Shown here in pieces: positions 11,974-22,822 of a DNA stretch of 64,000 nt; positions within the stretch are counted from its first letter, which is position 1; each line of letters starts with the position of its first letter. This DNA is from Paraphysomonas bandaiensis. Lineage: Eukaryota; Chrysophyceae. The notes beneath the pieces are model-generated. The model worked only from the letters and a program-made list of their open reading frames with translations, made no database searches and was not told the DNA's origin. The DNA lies in NCBI GenBank assembly GCA_965644295.1, contig CBFFRP010000002.1, forward strand, positions 124,001 to 188,000. Reading direction: 5' to 3'. Both the position numbers and the translations under genes were made by a program.

Positions 11974-13954
11974 GGTCACCCCATACACGGCCAAAACTCG
12001 AGAAATGCAAAACTCGACTTTTGCCAAACTCGAGATTTACTCGGCAACCTCGATCGAAAAGAAAATGAGGTTACCGACTTTTTTATCGACTTTGGCCAAA
12101 GTCGATATTCATCTACATTCGACCGAATGATGCATGTATACAACAATGTAACATATTCTTGTGATTTGATTCAGTGTCGGGCACATTGTATTCGCAGAAG
12201 ATGGCTGAAAGTGGCGTTGTGGAGGCGAATATGTTGTCGTAAGTATCGAATAATTGGTCTTACTCAGCCAGAGATATAAGAGCTTTAAGCGAGCTCAGAC
12301 AACTTTAGTTTGGGAACAAGTTTACTGTTGCGTGTGAGAGTGCCTTTGTCACACGAGTCATTCTAATTTATACTTTACCTCCTCGATGCTTCTTTATCAG
12401 TTATCATACAAGGAGTCGATGTGGACACAGCCACGTGGGGATCGGATTTCCCCTAATTTTTGTGCAGAGAAGGAATAAGGAATTGAATTGGGAATTCACA
12501 TGCTCCGATTTATGGCATCGGAAGGGCCAAGCACTTGTTTATCTGGACGCTCTATAGAGTGAGATCACTGCATCTATGGGCGGGAAGACATCATCAATTC
12601 TGTACATTCCACTTCATAACGGCTTTTTGTGGATACTTCTACGAGGGAAGTTTGTCACAGAGGGACCAATGTGTCAATATTTTTCTTATTCGCTTCAGTC
12701 AGGGACAGGATCTCTTTGACGATTAATTTCTTGACCAAGGGGCTAGGAATCCTTTCAGGCAATTGTGCACTATGAGTCAATGTCCAATAATATACATGTC
12801 AATGTATAATATATTTAATCATTTCTAATTTAGCATCAATAAAATCTTGGAATTTTTGGTTTCCTTGTATTATCTCAGTTTTGCTTAACTAGTTCTGACT
12901 CTTACATCTTACACGCCTATTGCAAATAACAGACATTCACTGCTGTATTATCTCACCTGTTGCATTTTGGAAACTTTCGGGGCAAGTTATTTCATCTCCT
13001 TTAATTCACTTATTAGTATATACTTGCTTAAAATATCTATCCATGCATCTAATAAACCATCAGACACAATATTGTCAAGTAAATCTCTATCAGTCACCGG
13101 TCATCATATAAGTCTAAGTCATTTTGGTACACTTTATCCATGATGCAGATCAATAAAATACATGACGTCAGAGGCAGCGAAATAGCAGTTGCGTCTAGCC
13201 AACTAGTACCTTCAAAAATACTTGCCACTTTTAAGTATTTCTCAAGTTTTCACTATCTCTGGCTCTGACATACACAGTGACAAGGAGATCGAAGTCTTTC
13301 GGGTTCCCTTCTTCTCAAATAGACACCGTTGTGTTGATGTCATTCTCAGACATACTCATAAAGTTTGACCATACTCTGCTATGTACTGAAGGTTCTGGTA
13401 TAGTAAACCGGAGTGGAAGTTCACGCTTTCTCATACGCTAAATCGAAATTGCTTAAAAATAGTTCGTTCAAGTGTTCATGACGATAGCAGCGAGATGATC
13501 TCACATGCCTCGGGTAGCTTGCATGCCAAGTTTCAAACCCTTTGTTCCAAATAGATTGTAGATCTCATTCTCTCCCATTCAAACTCTTTAAGTGTATCGA
13601 TATCAGTGGTGGCCATTCTTGCAGCTTACTATGATTATATATACATATATGTACATATGACTCATCAGTTTGCGTATTTCTTGTATGGTGAGAATATAAA
13701 AGTCGAGTTTTGCATTTCTTGAGTTTTGGCCTTGTATGGGGTGGCCCTAAAGTCGAGTTTCTCAAAAGTCGAGTTTTGCAATTCTCGAGAAATATGCTTG
13801 TATGGAGAGAATATTGGGGGTCGAGTTTTGCAAAAGTCGAGTTTTGCATTTCTCGAGTTTTGGCCTTGTATGGGGTTTTGGGTTTTGGCCTTGTATGGGG
13901 TTTTGGGTTTTGGCCTTGTTTGTATGGGGTTTTGGCCTTGTATGGGGTGGCCCC
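11974..13954. mobile_element. About 2-kb DNA transposon with terminal inverted repeats
   Basis: The left end begins 'ggtcaccccatacacggcc'. The right end, read on the minus strand, begins 'ggggccaccccatacaagg'. Both lead into 'ccaaaactcgagaaatgc'-type subterminal repeats, multiplied on the right (13690-13950). Immediately outside is CAG on both sides, consistent with a 3-bp target duplication. The interior on the minus strand (about 13610-12500) has coding-like stretches broken by stops, e.g. 'MATTDIDTLKEFEWERMRST' from 13609 and 'IPSPLVKKLIVKEILSL' near 12740. I do not recognise the family. Confidence 0.6.
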
Positions 13955-13957
13955 CAG

Positions 13958-14550
13958 TCTTACGTATATTTTTGTTCAAAGATATCTCGTATATTGAGAC
14001 AACAATTATCTGTATTCTAGCCGTAGTTGTATTTAACTAATATATAGTAATTTTGCTTCAATTTATTCCCGAAAAATAAGATGCATACGCGTGAAATCTC
14101 CTATAAGTCATCACAGGAAAAAGTCCACCTGACAAAAAATCCCAGGTTTTTAGATGATTAAGCCTAATATACTGTATAAACGATAAAATGGTCGACTTTT
14201 TCCCACTCACGGGTGTCTGATCATCACCACTCACTATTCCCCCCACAATTCGAACAATACAATCCATATAGAAGTCCACTGCCTGTATTGCTGTGTGTAC
14301 CAGTGTACATCCACCGGTACAGCTATACCAGTACACTGAACTGCTGTATTGCTGTAATGTCCTGATTATACAGTGTCTTATACAGTGTATTCTATAGTAT
14401 TAGCAGTCAGCATTTCATTTTTTCGGAAATAAAATGAATCAAAATTACTCTATAAAACTGCTGTATAACTACGGCTATAATATACATAATTGTTGTCTCA
14501 ATATTAGAGGCATCATTGAACAAAAATATACAAAGGATGCCGATACGCAT
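13958..14550. repeat. Foldback element with about 130-bp inverted arms
   Basis: Forward arm about 13960-14090, inverted arm about 14400-14550, with an interior of about 300 bp. The arms match those at 8.8-9.3 kb. Part of the interior (14110-14250) recurs inverted at 53468-53675, so this is a dispersed family. No coding capacity. Confidence 0.72.
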
Positions 14551-14759
14551 ATAAGTTACATGTTTAAGATGCTATCTATACACACATATACATACATTAC
14601 ATCGTCACATTAATCTCATCTATACTCTATACAGACATAATCTTTATACCTCATCTTCATTGAATATATTCCTTCTATTATTCTTATACTACAGACATTG
14701 AAATTATAAGAAACTATTCACTGTAGCTTATGCTATAAGATATTAAAGTTTTCTATTCC

Positions 14760-17700
14760 ATGGCTTGTAATACACCCATTATCATCCGATCTCTCACTCA
14801 ACATAGTGATATTTCATATTCAGATACAGAGAATGAACTCAATGATGATCTTCCAGATGACATTTCATCATTTAAACATGAAAGTTTTGAATCAGAAGAA
14901 ATGAAACGTTTACTTAAATTAGACGGTGAATATACAGATAGAGAGGAAAGATCCACTCATACGATATCATATGATGCCAGAAATATGTTTCCTGCATGGA
15001 TTCTAGTAAGATTAAGACTGTGTATGAATAAGGGTTAAATTGTATGTAAGGATGATCCGGAGTGGAAGCTTACTGCAGGAAGAAATCGCGATAAGATATC
15101 TGAAGTCGGTGAACTTTGTGTATCTTATGCTGTGTAATGAATGGTATATATTAGGTCATGCAAACTCCATACAATCAACGCTCTCAGGAGCAAGTATCAA
15201 CTTTGATTCATTGGTTGATGACTGTATGGGAAACAGCTAACAGAATGGGTTTCAAGAGATGTGGTGCAATGACTAAGGTAGTGTAGCCTCAACGCTATTC
15301 ACAGTATACCTGAGACACTTTGTATTACCCTGATGCTATGTTATATGTTACCTATATGTAATGCGTAATAGTTGCTAGATGGTTGCGTGTGAGTCTAAAT
15401 GTTGCCTATTGTCGTGACACTGTAGAAATTACTGTTGATAGGTCTTCCATTACCTCAAGTATGAACCTGGTGAGAATGTGATAAAGGAGGGGGATCGTGG
15501 TTTAACGTTCTACATTATTATATCTGGGTCGTGTGTGGTGCATAAAGAAGTAAGTACTTGAGTATTTTGCTGCAGTTGTGTAATTTCAGCGCAGAATATT
15601 GGGGTGGTTGCTACTATTGGCAAAGGACAGAGCTTTGGAGAGATAGCTTTGACAGAGGGGAAGGATCTCAGAACGGCAACTGTGCAAGCTCAGTCAAAGT
15701 GAGATTAGGTTTTATGTAGTTATCGATTTTTTTTACTATTCTTACATGCCTATTTGCAATATGTGTTCCTGTTGCGTGCTTATAGTGAAAACTTCATTGT
15801 ATATATTGTCACGAACGATGCGTGTCTAGAGTGGAGCTTCTTAGACTTCACAAGGGTGACTATGACTATTTTGTGAAGGATATTCAGGTATGTTTACCTC
15901 GTATTTGCTTGCTTGAGTTAATTCTGCGGTGCAGTTGGCGGAGCGACGAGAGAACCTTCATGTTCTAAAGAGCTGTCCAATATTCAAATCGTGGAGTCGG
16001 ATGAAGATTCAACACATGGTTAACACTGTGATAAGGAAGACATTTTTGCCTGGCGAATATATTTTCAAACAGGTCAACTATTCCCTAGATATCATACATT
16101 GTGCTGAATCATGTACAGGGAGATGTCCCAGATTGCGTGTATGTAGTTGTGGACGGTTATATATCAATCATAAAAGAGATTCATGTTGCAGTCAGAAACA
16201 GGTATGTTATGATTATATCTACGATTTGTGGTACCTTCTGTCCGTCGGATAGTACTATTATACCAAAAAATACTCGATCTAATCATGGATGTCTGTTGCC
16301 GTATATATAACACTGTAACAGGTGGCCTGTTGGTATGCACGAGTGGAGCACTGTAACCAAGAAAACAGTGAAGCCTTACTGTGTATGTGAGCTTAAACGG
16401 GGTGCTCAATTCGGAGAGCAGTCGGTGGTCAAAAGTAAACGTCGGAGTGCTACAGCTAGAGCTCGCACCAAGTACACGCTGTCGTACTTATTGTCGTGTG
16501 GATAATGTAACATCTGAGCAGGGCAACGGTATTGTGCGTCGACAAGCTCGAGTTCATGCACATGCTTAGGGATACGCCCGCAATGGCAGAAATTAGTAAT
16601 TTTGTGAACTCCTATGCTGGTATGTGACGAATACGTTGTCCATACGTTCTAACTTTTCTGTAGACGACAGTGTAATTCTTCAATCCGTGGCGGAATTAAA
16701 GGGGGGTCCTTCTACCACTGCCCAACTAAACGATTATGTCATTTCCGCTTGCGACATGAGCGAAATTCGCCCTGCATCTCCTTCTATATCAATTGTGGAA
16801 GAAACAATCTCCAGTCCTTGTTCGCCTGGTGGTATATCCTCTCCTAGTATGTCCGGGGGAACTGGACGAGGGCGAAGGTCGAGGTAATCTTTTATGCGAC
16901 GTGATGTGTTTGAATGGTGTAATGGTATTGTCGCGTCTTGTAGTATGTTCCGCATTCAAGCAGACCATGGTGTCGGAGATGGAGAGCGTAAGTACTCACG
17001 TCAAACATGCGTATTCTGAATGACGCTCTTCTGCAGACAGTAGCATTCCAATATTCACGCCCGAAATTAAGAAAGACGGTATCAGTTTCTTCTCACCGGC
17101 TACGGCGTTGGCAAAGAGCAAAGGGAAGATGCGAAATAATAGCACAACAAAAAAAAATCACCATAAAAGTGATATTGGGGACGGACTAGCTTCGGAGGAT
17201 ATCACTCGCACGTCAAGGAATAGAAATATGTTTCAATTTAAACGCACAACTTCCTCCACGGAAAGGTTTTTGAAGCAATACAATGCTGCACTCGATGCCA
17301 CCAATATGAATAACGAAAAGCCTCTTCCTGTCAGATGCAGCATTAAAAGGGCTTCCGTAAAGAGCTGTGATGATGGCAGATTGAGTACTATTAAGCGGGG
17401 GCTGAGCGATACAGTTTCCACAGCAAGGTACTACTGAGTAGAAATGATTTGAGTGATCTCTGCGAGCCTGTATAACACAATATATGATTTAGAAATGTTA
17501 ATGAGTCGTCGGAGGTGAATGCTGGATTGAGTACTTCTTCTAAGGGCCTTAGCGGTCAGTACTTGCCTCCCCAGAAGAGGTGATTTTTTTTTACGTAATT
17601 GAGTCTGCTAACGCAATATGTAGATTAGTGTTTGCGAACACCTTCTCTCCAATAAAGAAGACGAGCGAAATCCTTCCGAAGGTTGTGACGCCATCCCATT

Positions 17701-17762
17701 TGAGGACTGAAAGACCTCTACAAACTCCAATTAAGAAGAAAACTATGTATGATATTTTTTGA
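14760..17762 (+). CDS. Protein with tandem cyclic-nucleotide-binding domains (15 exons)
   Basis: Exons: 14760-15005, 15051-15119, 15155-15277, 15442-15549, 15595-15698, 15830-15887, 15935-16072, 16119-16201, 16322-16471, 16522-16619, 16664-16883, 16944-16987, 17037-17427, 17493-17579, 17624-17762; 685 residues. Two cNMP-binding (CAP/PKA-R-type) domains lie at about 147-235 and 255-400. The first has a phosphate-binding cassette 'GQSFGEIAL' (about 194-201) with 'RTAT' at about 208. The second has 'AQFGEQSVV' (about 338-346) and 'RRSATA' at about 350. Both keep the Gly-Glu and Arg that hold cyclic nucleotide. The C-terminal 230 or so residues are Ser/Lys-rich and probably disordered. No kinase, channel or GEF domain is present and no PKA inhibitor site is obvious, so the effector is unknown. 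Introns are 35-164 bp; intron 2 (15120-15154) is only 35 bp and its ends are the least certain. Confidence 0.85.
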
Positions 17763-19327
17763 TATATATACGCTATCTGATGTGTGTATATGTAGAGTAC
17801 CGAAATCTAACCGCAACCCGATTTTGCACTTTTCAACGAAGGATCGATTACCAATAGTATAATGTATGATATCAGTGGTACACTGCTTTATTTGTAGATT
17901 ATTTCGTTGGATATATATCCCATATATACCCATATTTTTTGTGTTGCTCAATGCCGCACTCGTGCATTTAGCACTTTCTTTTGTGTAGTACCGTATGGGC
18001 GAACTGTGTTTAAAACTGTGTTATCCTAGTATTATGTGTTTAGGAACGACGTTTGGCAAATATCTCTGAGAAAGAGTTCAACAGCAATTTTAATTGAGTT
18101 TATATTTATGTCGAATCGATCTAAGATGCTAAGTATTTGTATTGTACCATATTGCATACTGGAAACACAACTGCATTTCGCAGCAAGGCGATTTCTTTTT
18201 GTTGTCTACAGTATATGCCGAGTTCGATATTGGCATTTTGTAATAGCACCAGGAAATATATTAAACTTGGTACACAATTTCATAGTATTGTGGCAGCTAT
18301 AATGTAGAATAGCTTAGTGAGCAGTGTTTTTCAGGGCAAGTAAGTTAGTACGGGCCCAATGTTGAGCTTCGCTTATTTGAAAGCTGTATTTTAAGGCTTT
18401 TAAATTGTAATCGTTGAATACAATATTTAAATACTCTCTACTTTGTATTCGTAAAGTAGCTCACATCTACCGTCCTCTGGGTTTGAGTCGAATATTGAGT
18501 GTTGCTAATCCGAGCAAATTATACCTGTTACTTGATAAATAATACAGTTGATGGAGAAAATATTATTATATATGAGAGAGTTTAGACAAACTGAAATTTG
18601 TATTGACTGTATAAAATTGTGTCTATTTAAGACTTGATAATATATTAATTTGTGGTACGTCGTAGTGAGTAGTGAGCAGGGATACGAATTAATTAAACTA
18701 ACTATAGTGCATAACTCTGATATCCTACCATTTGGCTCTACGAAAGCTGCTTGTGTGCCACCACAAGCAACACTTTTGAACTCTGTCCTTGAGGTGAACA
18801 GCTCGGATGCTTGACTTCAGTAAGCAGCCCAATACCCCGAATGCACTAAGGTGGGCCCATTCCCGGATGCCTGTTTATATTCGTCAGACCCAAAGACATC
18901 TACACAACTGACACTAATTAGTGTCCCTCGAACCACACAAGCATTTGGCTACGAGTGGGAAGAACAATATTTCTGCTGACTATATAATATGCGGCTCACG
19001 TTGTATCCCGGAGAATTATCTCCAGTATTTATCCCCCAGTACACCACGAAAAGGTGCGAGCCCTATTTTGTTGAGGATTGCAATAATAGAAATAGGAACA
19101 GCAAATCATAATTGCAATTACAATTGTCTTCAGCTTGCTTCAATTAATTGATCTAAAATACCATCATACTTATGAAAAACTCACATCACGTAACTCTATA
19201 TTATAGGAAAGGTGTTCTGAGGCTAATACTCTTGCGTCGCCAAAATGACGCTCGACATCGTAAAAACAATGTACAAACGTCGTGAAGATTGATTTGATGT
19301 TCACCTTTATTCTGTAGTTCTATTAGA
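17763..19327. other. Intergenic region with a possible LTR scrap
   Basis: No supported gene. At about 18690-18745 the stretch with 'aactctgatatcctaccatt' resembles 56925-56950, beside a copia fragment, so it may be a remnant of the same LTR. The rest is AT-rich with no visible structure. Confidence 0.4.
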
Positions 19328-19444
19328 TTATACCTTACGCTCTACTACTATCCATCGTGTTTGATGGCATGCTGCTAGAGGTTGCTCCACCCATAACCCT
19401 TCTTCAATTAGTGCCACTGATGTTTTGCGCACGAGTCGTCGCCT
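19328..19444 (-). other. Orphan coding-like terminal exon
   Basis: On the minus strand a pyrimidine-rich acceptor ends at 19445. It is followed by a 38-codon open frame beginning 'RRRLVRKTSVALIEEGLWVE' and ending in a stop at 19328. Amino-acid make-up is protein-like, unlike the surrounding AT-rich frames. I could not find a partner exon between here and the aminotransferase at 20189, so it may be the last exon of a small gene or a decayed relic. Function unknown. Confidence 0.3.
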
Positions 19445-20188
19445 CTGGAATAAAATGACAGTTGAGCAAGCTATGTTGAGAACTAATGTGTATTGTTACT
19501 TGAGTACGTAGTATAGTACCAATTAATTGCAATTCAATGAATTGGGATAGCAAGTAATAACTACAGTTTTAAGTGACTACAACCTGTGTCGATTAAGTGA
19601 CAATTAATTGTTACGCAGCCCTGGTAGTGAGTGTATGAATTTAGTGAATGGCAATAAATCATAATGAGATATAAGATATGTTGGTCACAATTTTTATTAA
19701 TTGAGTAAGTTTAAGGTTCAGCTGTTTAGTATACACTATATTCAAATATCAGTTTTGAATACCCAACACGCTTCCTCTGGGCATTGGATTCTGTAGTTTG
19801 ACCCCACCAGAATAGCATGTTCACAACTTCAATAGGTACAAGATATTTGCAACAAAATTTTACAACTATGAAGACGATATAGCTCAATAACGCAATATAA
19901 TTTAAATTTAGTAATATTGTACTGCGACACGAGTAACCTATTTAGCGCAATCTATTCTGATGACGTTGGATATTTACAGTTCTCTGATATATCAGATGCA
20001 ACTGAACGCACAAACACAATCACATACATCCGCAAAACACAAAAGCAGATGCTGAAGTGCACCTGCCGTGAAGTCATTGTTAATAGCAAGCCAAAAAGTA
20101 GGCTAGGGGTTATTCATAGCTAACAACCGTAATGAGAAAACATGTACTATGATATCTGAATATCACATGCAAAACACTCCTACTAACA
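19445..20188. other. Intergenic region downstream of the aminotransferase
   Basis: AT-rich with several 'caattaattg'-like palindromes. A 68-codon plus-strand frame at 19917-20123 has unremarkable composition and no family resemblance. Nothing else supported. Confidence 0.4.
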
Positions 20189-21824
20189 CTAAGACTGTGC
20201 CGCCGTATACTCTCCAAGCGCTTCTGCAAGAGCACCGGCAAACCGATCAACGTTTTTAGTGTTTAGTCCTGCTAGACTGATGCGCCCATTTGCTAGCATG
20301 TAGATGTGATGCTTCTTCTGTAAAACTTCAACAACGGCAGGAGGAATTCCTGTGAAGCTAAACATTCCCTGCTGGCTGACGATGTGATCCCAGTTGCCCG
20401 GAGTATTGTGACGCTTAATAGCTTCCAGCAGCATCGACCTAAATGAAAAACTTCAGTGGTTATATTTGAGGAGCACTGCGGTCAAGAGTCGGGCATGCAA
20501 TGCCATAGCAGAACAATAACTTTAACTGGCAGCACAAAACGGAAATACATATGTACTAGCACCCATGCTAACCTCATATTGCGTATTCTACTGGCCATCT
20601 CAGAACATTCGTTTAACCACTGGGACTTCAGAGTCGGGTCAGATAGGATGGTGGTAACGATTCTTGCACCATAGGCAGGACAATTGCTGACCAATGTCCG
20701 CGAAAGAGCCGCTAAGTGGGAGAGAACCCGCTCACACTCCTCTGGTGATTGAGTTTGGACATGAAGACACCCAGCCCTCTCGTTATACAAACCAAAGTTC
20801 TTCGAGCATGAGGTCGTAACCATCAGGTCAATACCTGATTCAGACAACAAACGAACAGAGAATGCATCCGTATCAACGTCCTGCACGAACCCTTGATAAG
20901 CATTGTCCACTATCGGCAACAGGTGTCTATCCCTGAGCAAATATATCTATTAGCCAACTCCTCATTATCATACGCGTGCACTTACTTAATTACATCACGT
21001 ATAGCATGCCATTGCTGGTGTGTGGGGTCTACACCAGAGGGGTTGTGAGCCACCATATGCAACAAGACAATACTCCCCTCTGGAGCCTCTGATAGATCCT
21101 GAATCAAACCCTCGAAATCCAGAGCCAACCCAGTGGAATCTAGGTACCGATAGGTAGCTTGCTGAATACCACATTGTCGAAAGATATTGGTGTGATTGGC
21201 CCATGTTGTATTCGGTATATATATAGTATTATTGGGAAAAACAAGACGACACAGCTCCCCGGCGAGACGCAGCGATCCGGTGCCACTGATGCATTGAATA
21301 GACCCGACTTTACCTGCCGCAATAGCACTGGAATTGTCACCAAACACCAGCTGGGCATTGAGTTTAGTGAACTCTTTTAACCCCTCTAGAGGCAAGTATT
21401 CTACACAGCAGCGTGTTAACTCTTCAACATTAAATCCCACATACTCTCATTGCACACAGATACTATACACAAGCAGCTATACTGAGAGCTATTCATATAT
21501 ACTTAAGGCTACTATGCATAAACTATGGAGTGTATACAGCAGTCATGTGTATATATATGTGTGTATATAGACATAGTAATATAACATACACAGCAACTCT
21601 CTGTCGGTGAATATACTCCACTTACCATGATCTAACTGTTGATCAAAGATAATACGTTCAGCTTGACGTACAGATGATAGTACCATAGGATGACCATTGT
21701 CGTCTCTATAGGCCCCGACAGTTAGATTAATCTTAGCTTCATTGGGGTCCTCTTTACAGGCTTTGTTTACTCCGAAGAGACTGTCTGCGGGATGTAGAGA
21801 GATGGAGTTAAAGAATGATGGCAT
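20189..21824 (-). CDS. AAT: Aspartate aminotransferase (4 exons)
   Basis: Exons on the minus strand: 21824-21626, 21400-20986, 20932-20573, 20438-20189; 407 residues, the usual length for this class I PLP-dependent enzyme. It interconverts aspartate + 2-oxoglutarate and oxaloacetate + glutamate, linking amino-acid metabolism to the TCA cycle and malate-aspartate shuttle. Seen in order: 'INLTVGAYRDDNGHPMVL' (substrate-binding N-terminus), 'EYLPLEGLKEF', 'ISGTGSLRLAGE', 'HNPSGVDPT' with the Asn that contacts PLP, 'IVDNAYQGF' with the Asp that pairs with the pyridine nitrogen, and 'SCSKNFGLYNERAG' with the PLP lysine. The start at 21824 begins 'MPSFFNSISLHPADSLFGV' directly before the conserved fold, leaving no room for a mitochondrial presequence, so a cytosolic enzyme is likely. 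A long TATG tract (on the coding strand) ends about 125 bp upstream. Confidence 0.95.
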
Positions 21825-21948
21825 GGTGTGGTATGATAGTGTGGTTTATGGATCAGTGGAGTGGTGGACATGGGAGCATATATACATACACTCATCCACA
21901 TCTGCCGTACACTGCATCCGGTACACATACACATGACGATACATATGA

Positions 21949-22348
21949 TACATACATACATACATACATACATACATACATACATACATACATACATACA
22001 TACATACATACATACATACATACATACATACATACATACATACATACATACATACATACATACATACATACATACATACATACATACATACATACATACA
22101 TACATACATACATACATACATACATACATACATACATACATACATACATACATACATACATACATACATACATACATACATACATACATACATACATACA
22201 TACATACATACATACATACATACATACATACATACATACATACATACATACATACATACATACATACATACATACATACATACATACATACATACATACA
22301 TACATACATACATACATACATACATACATACATACATACATACATACG
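21949..22348. repeat. (CATA)n microsatellite, about 400 bp
   Basis: About 99 uninterrupted copies of a CATA/TACA tetranucleotide. On the minus strand it reads TATG, i.e. toward the aminotransferase start at 21824. It separates that gene from the divergent giant gene starting at 22757. The 'YIHT' and 'MYVC' frames across it are artefacts of the repeat. Confidence 0.98.
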
Positions 22349-22756
22349 TACAATGATTGGATTGGGGATTATTTTGGGTCCGTGGCATACAGATACGGTG
22401 TATAGTATTCAAATATTGGTATGTTCAACTTGGCAGTATAGTATGTATAGTATACCAGCCTACAGCAGTCTATGTATATGGACATGTACGTAACATATAC
22501 AGTACATGTCCTGCTGTATATACCCGTGTATATGAGCTCTGTTATATATGGATATATATACACACCAGTCTTATATTACCATACGAAGAGCTATCATAAC
22601 TATCTATTACTCAATTACTATTATCAGAGTAGTCAGTTGTTTCTATAAGATCATATGAAGCTGATAGATAGTGATTATACGTGTATATTATAAGATATAT
22701 ATATATATAGGAGTTTGTATTAGTAGCCTGTGATTACATACATATACGAGTAGAAT

Positions 22757-22822
22757 ATGTCAATCAGACTTATATTAAGATTGTTTTTTCTATTATCTGG
22801 AGCCATTAAAGCCAGTATAGCG
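22757..22822 (+). other. Signal peptide of the giant protein
   Basis: Codons 1-22 have a basic start (Arg4, Arg8), a hydrophobic core 'LFFLLSGAI' and a small-residue cleavage context 'KASIA'. The exon ends at 22835 in phase 1 with a 'c|gtgagt' donor, and joins 23012 to restore an Arg codon, in frame with the rest of the protein. A signal peptide fits the extracellular Cys- and Thr-rich modules and the later membrane span. Confidence 0.8.

Noticed and set aside
13565-14040. Overlapping frames rich in 'VWGFGFWPC' or 'HPIQGQNP'
   Set aside because: They come from the 'gttttggccttgtatgggg' subterminal repeats of the TIR element, open on both strands; low-complexity artefacts.
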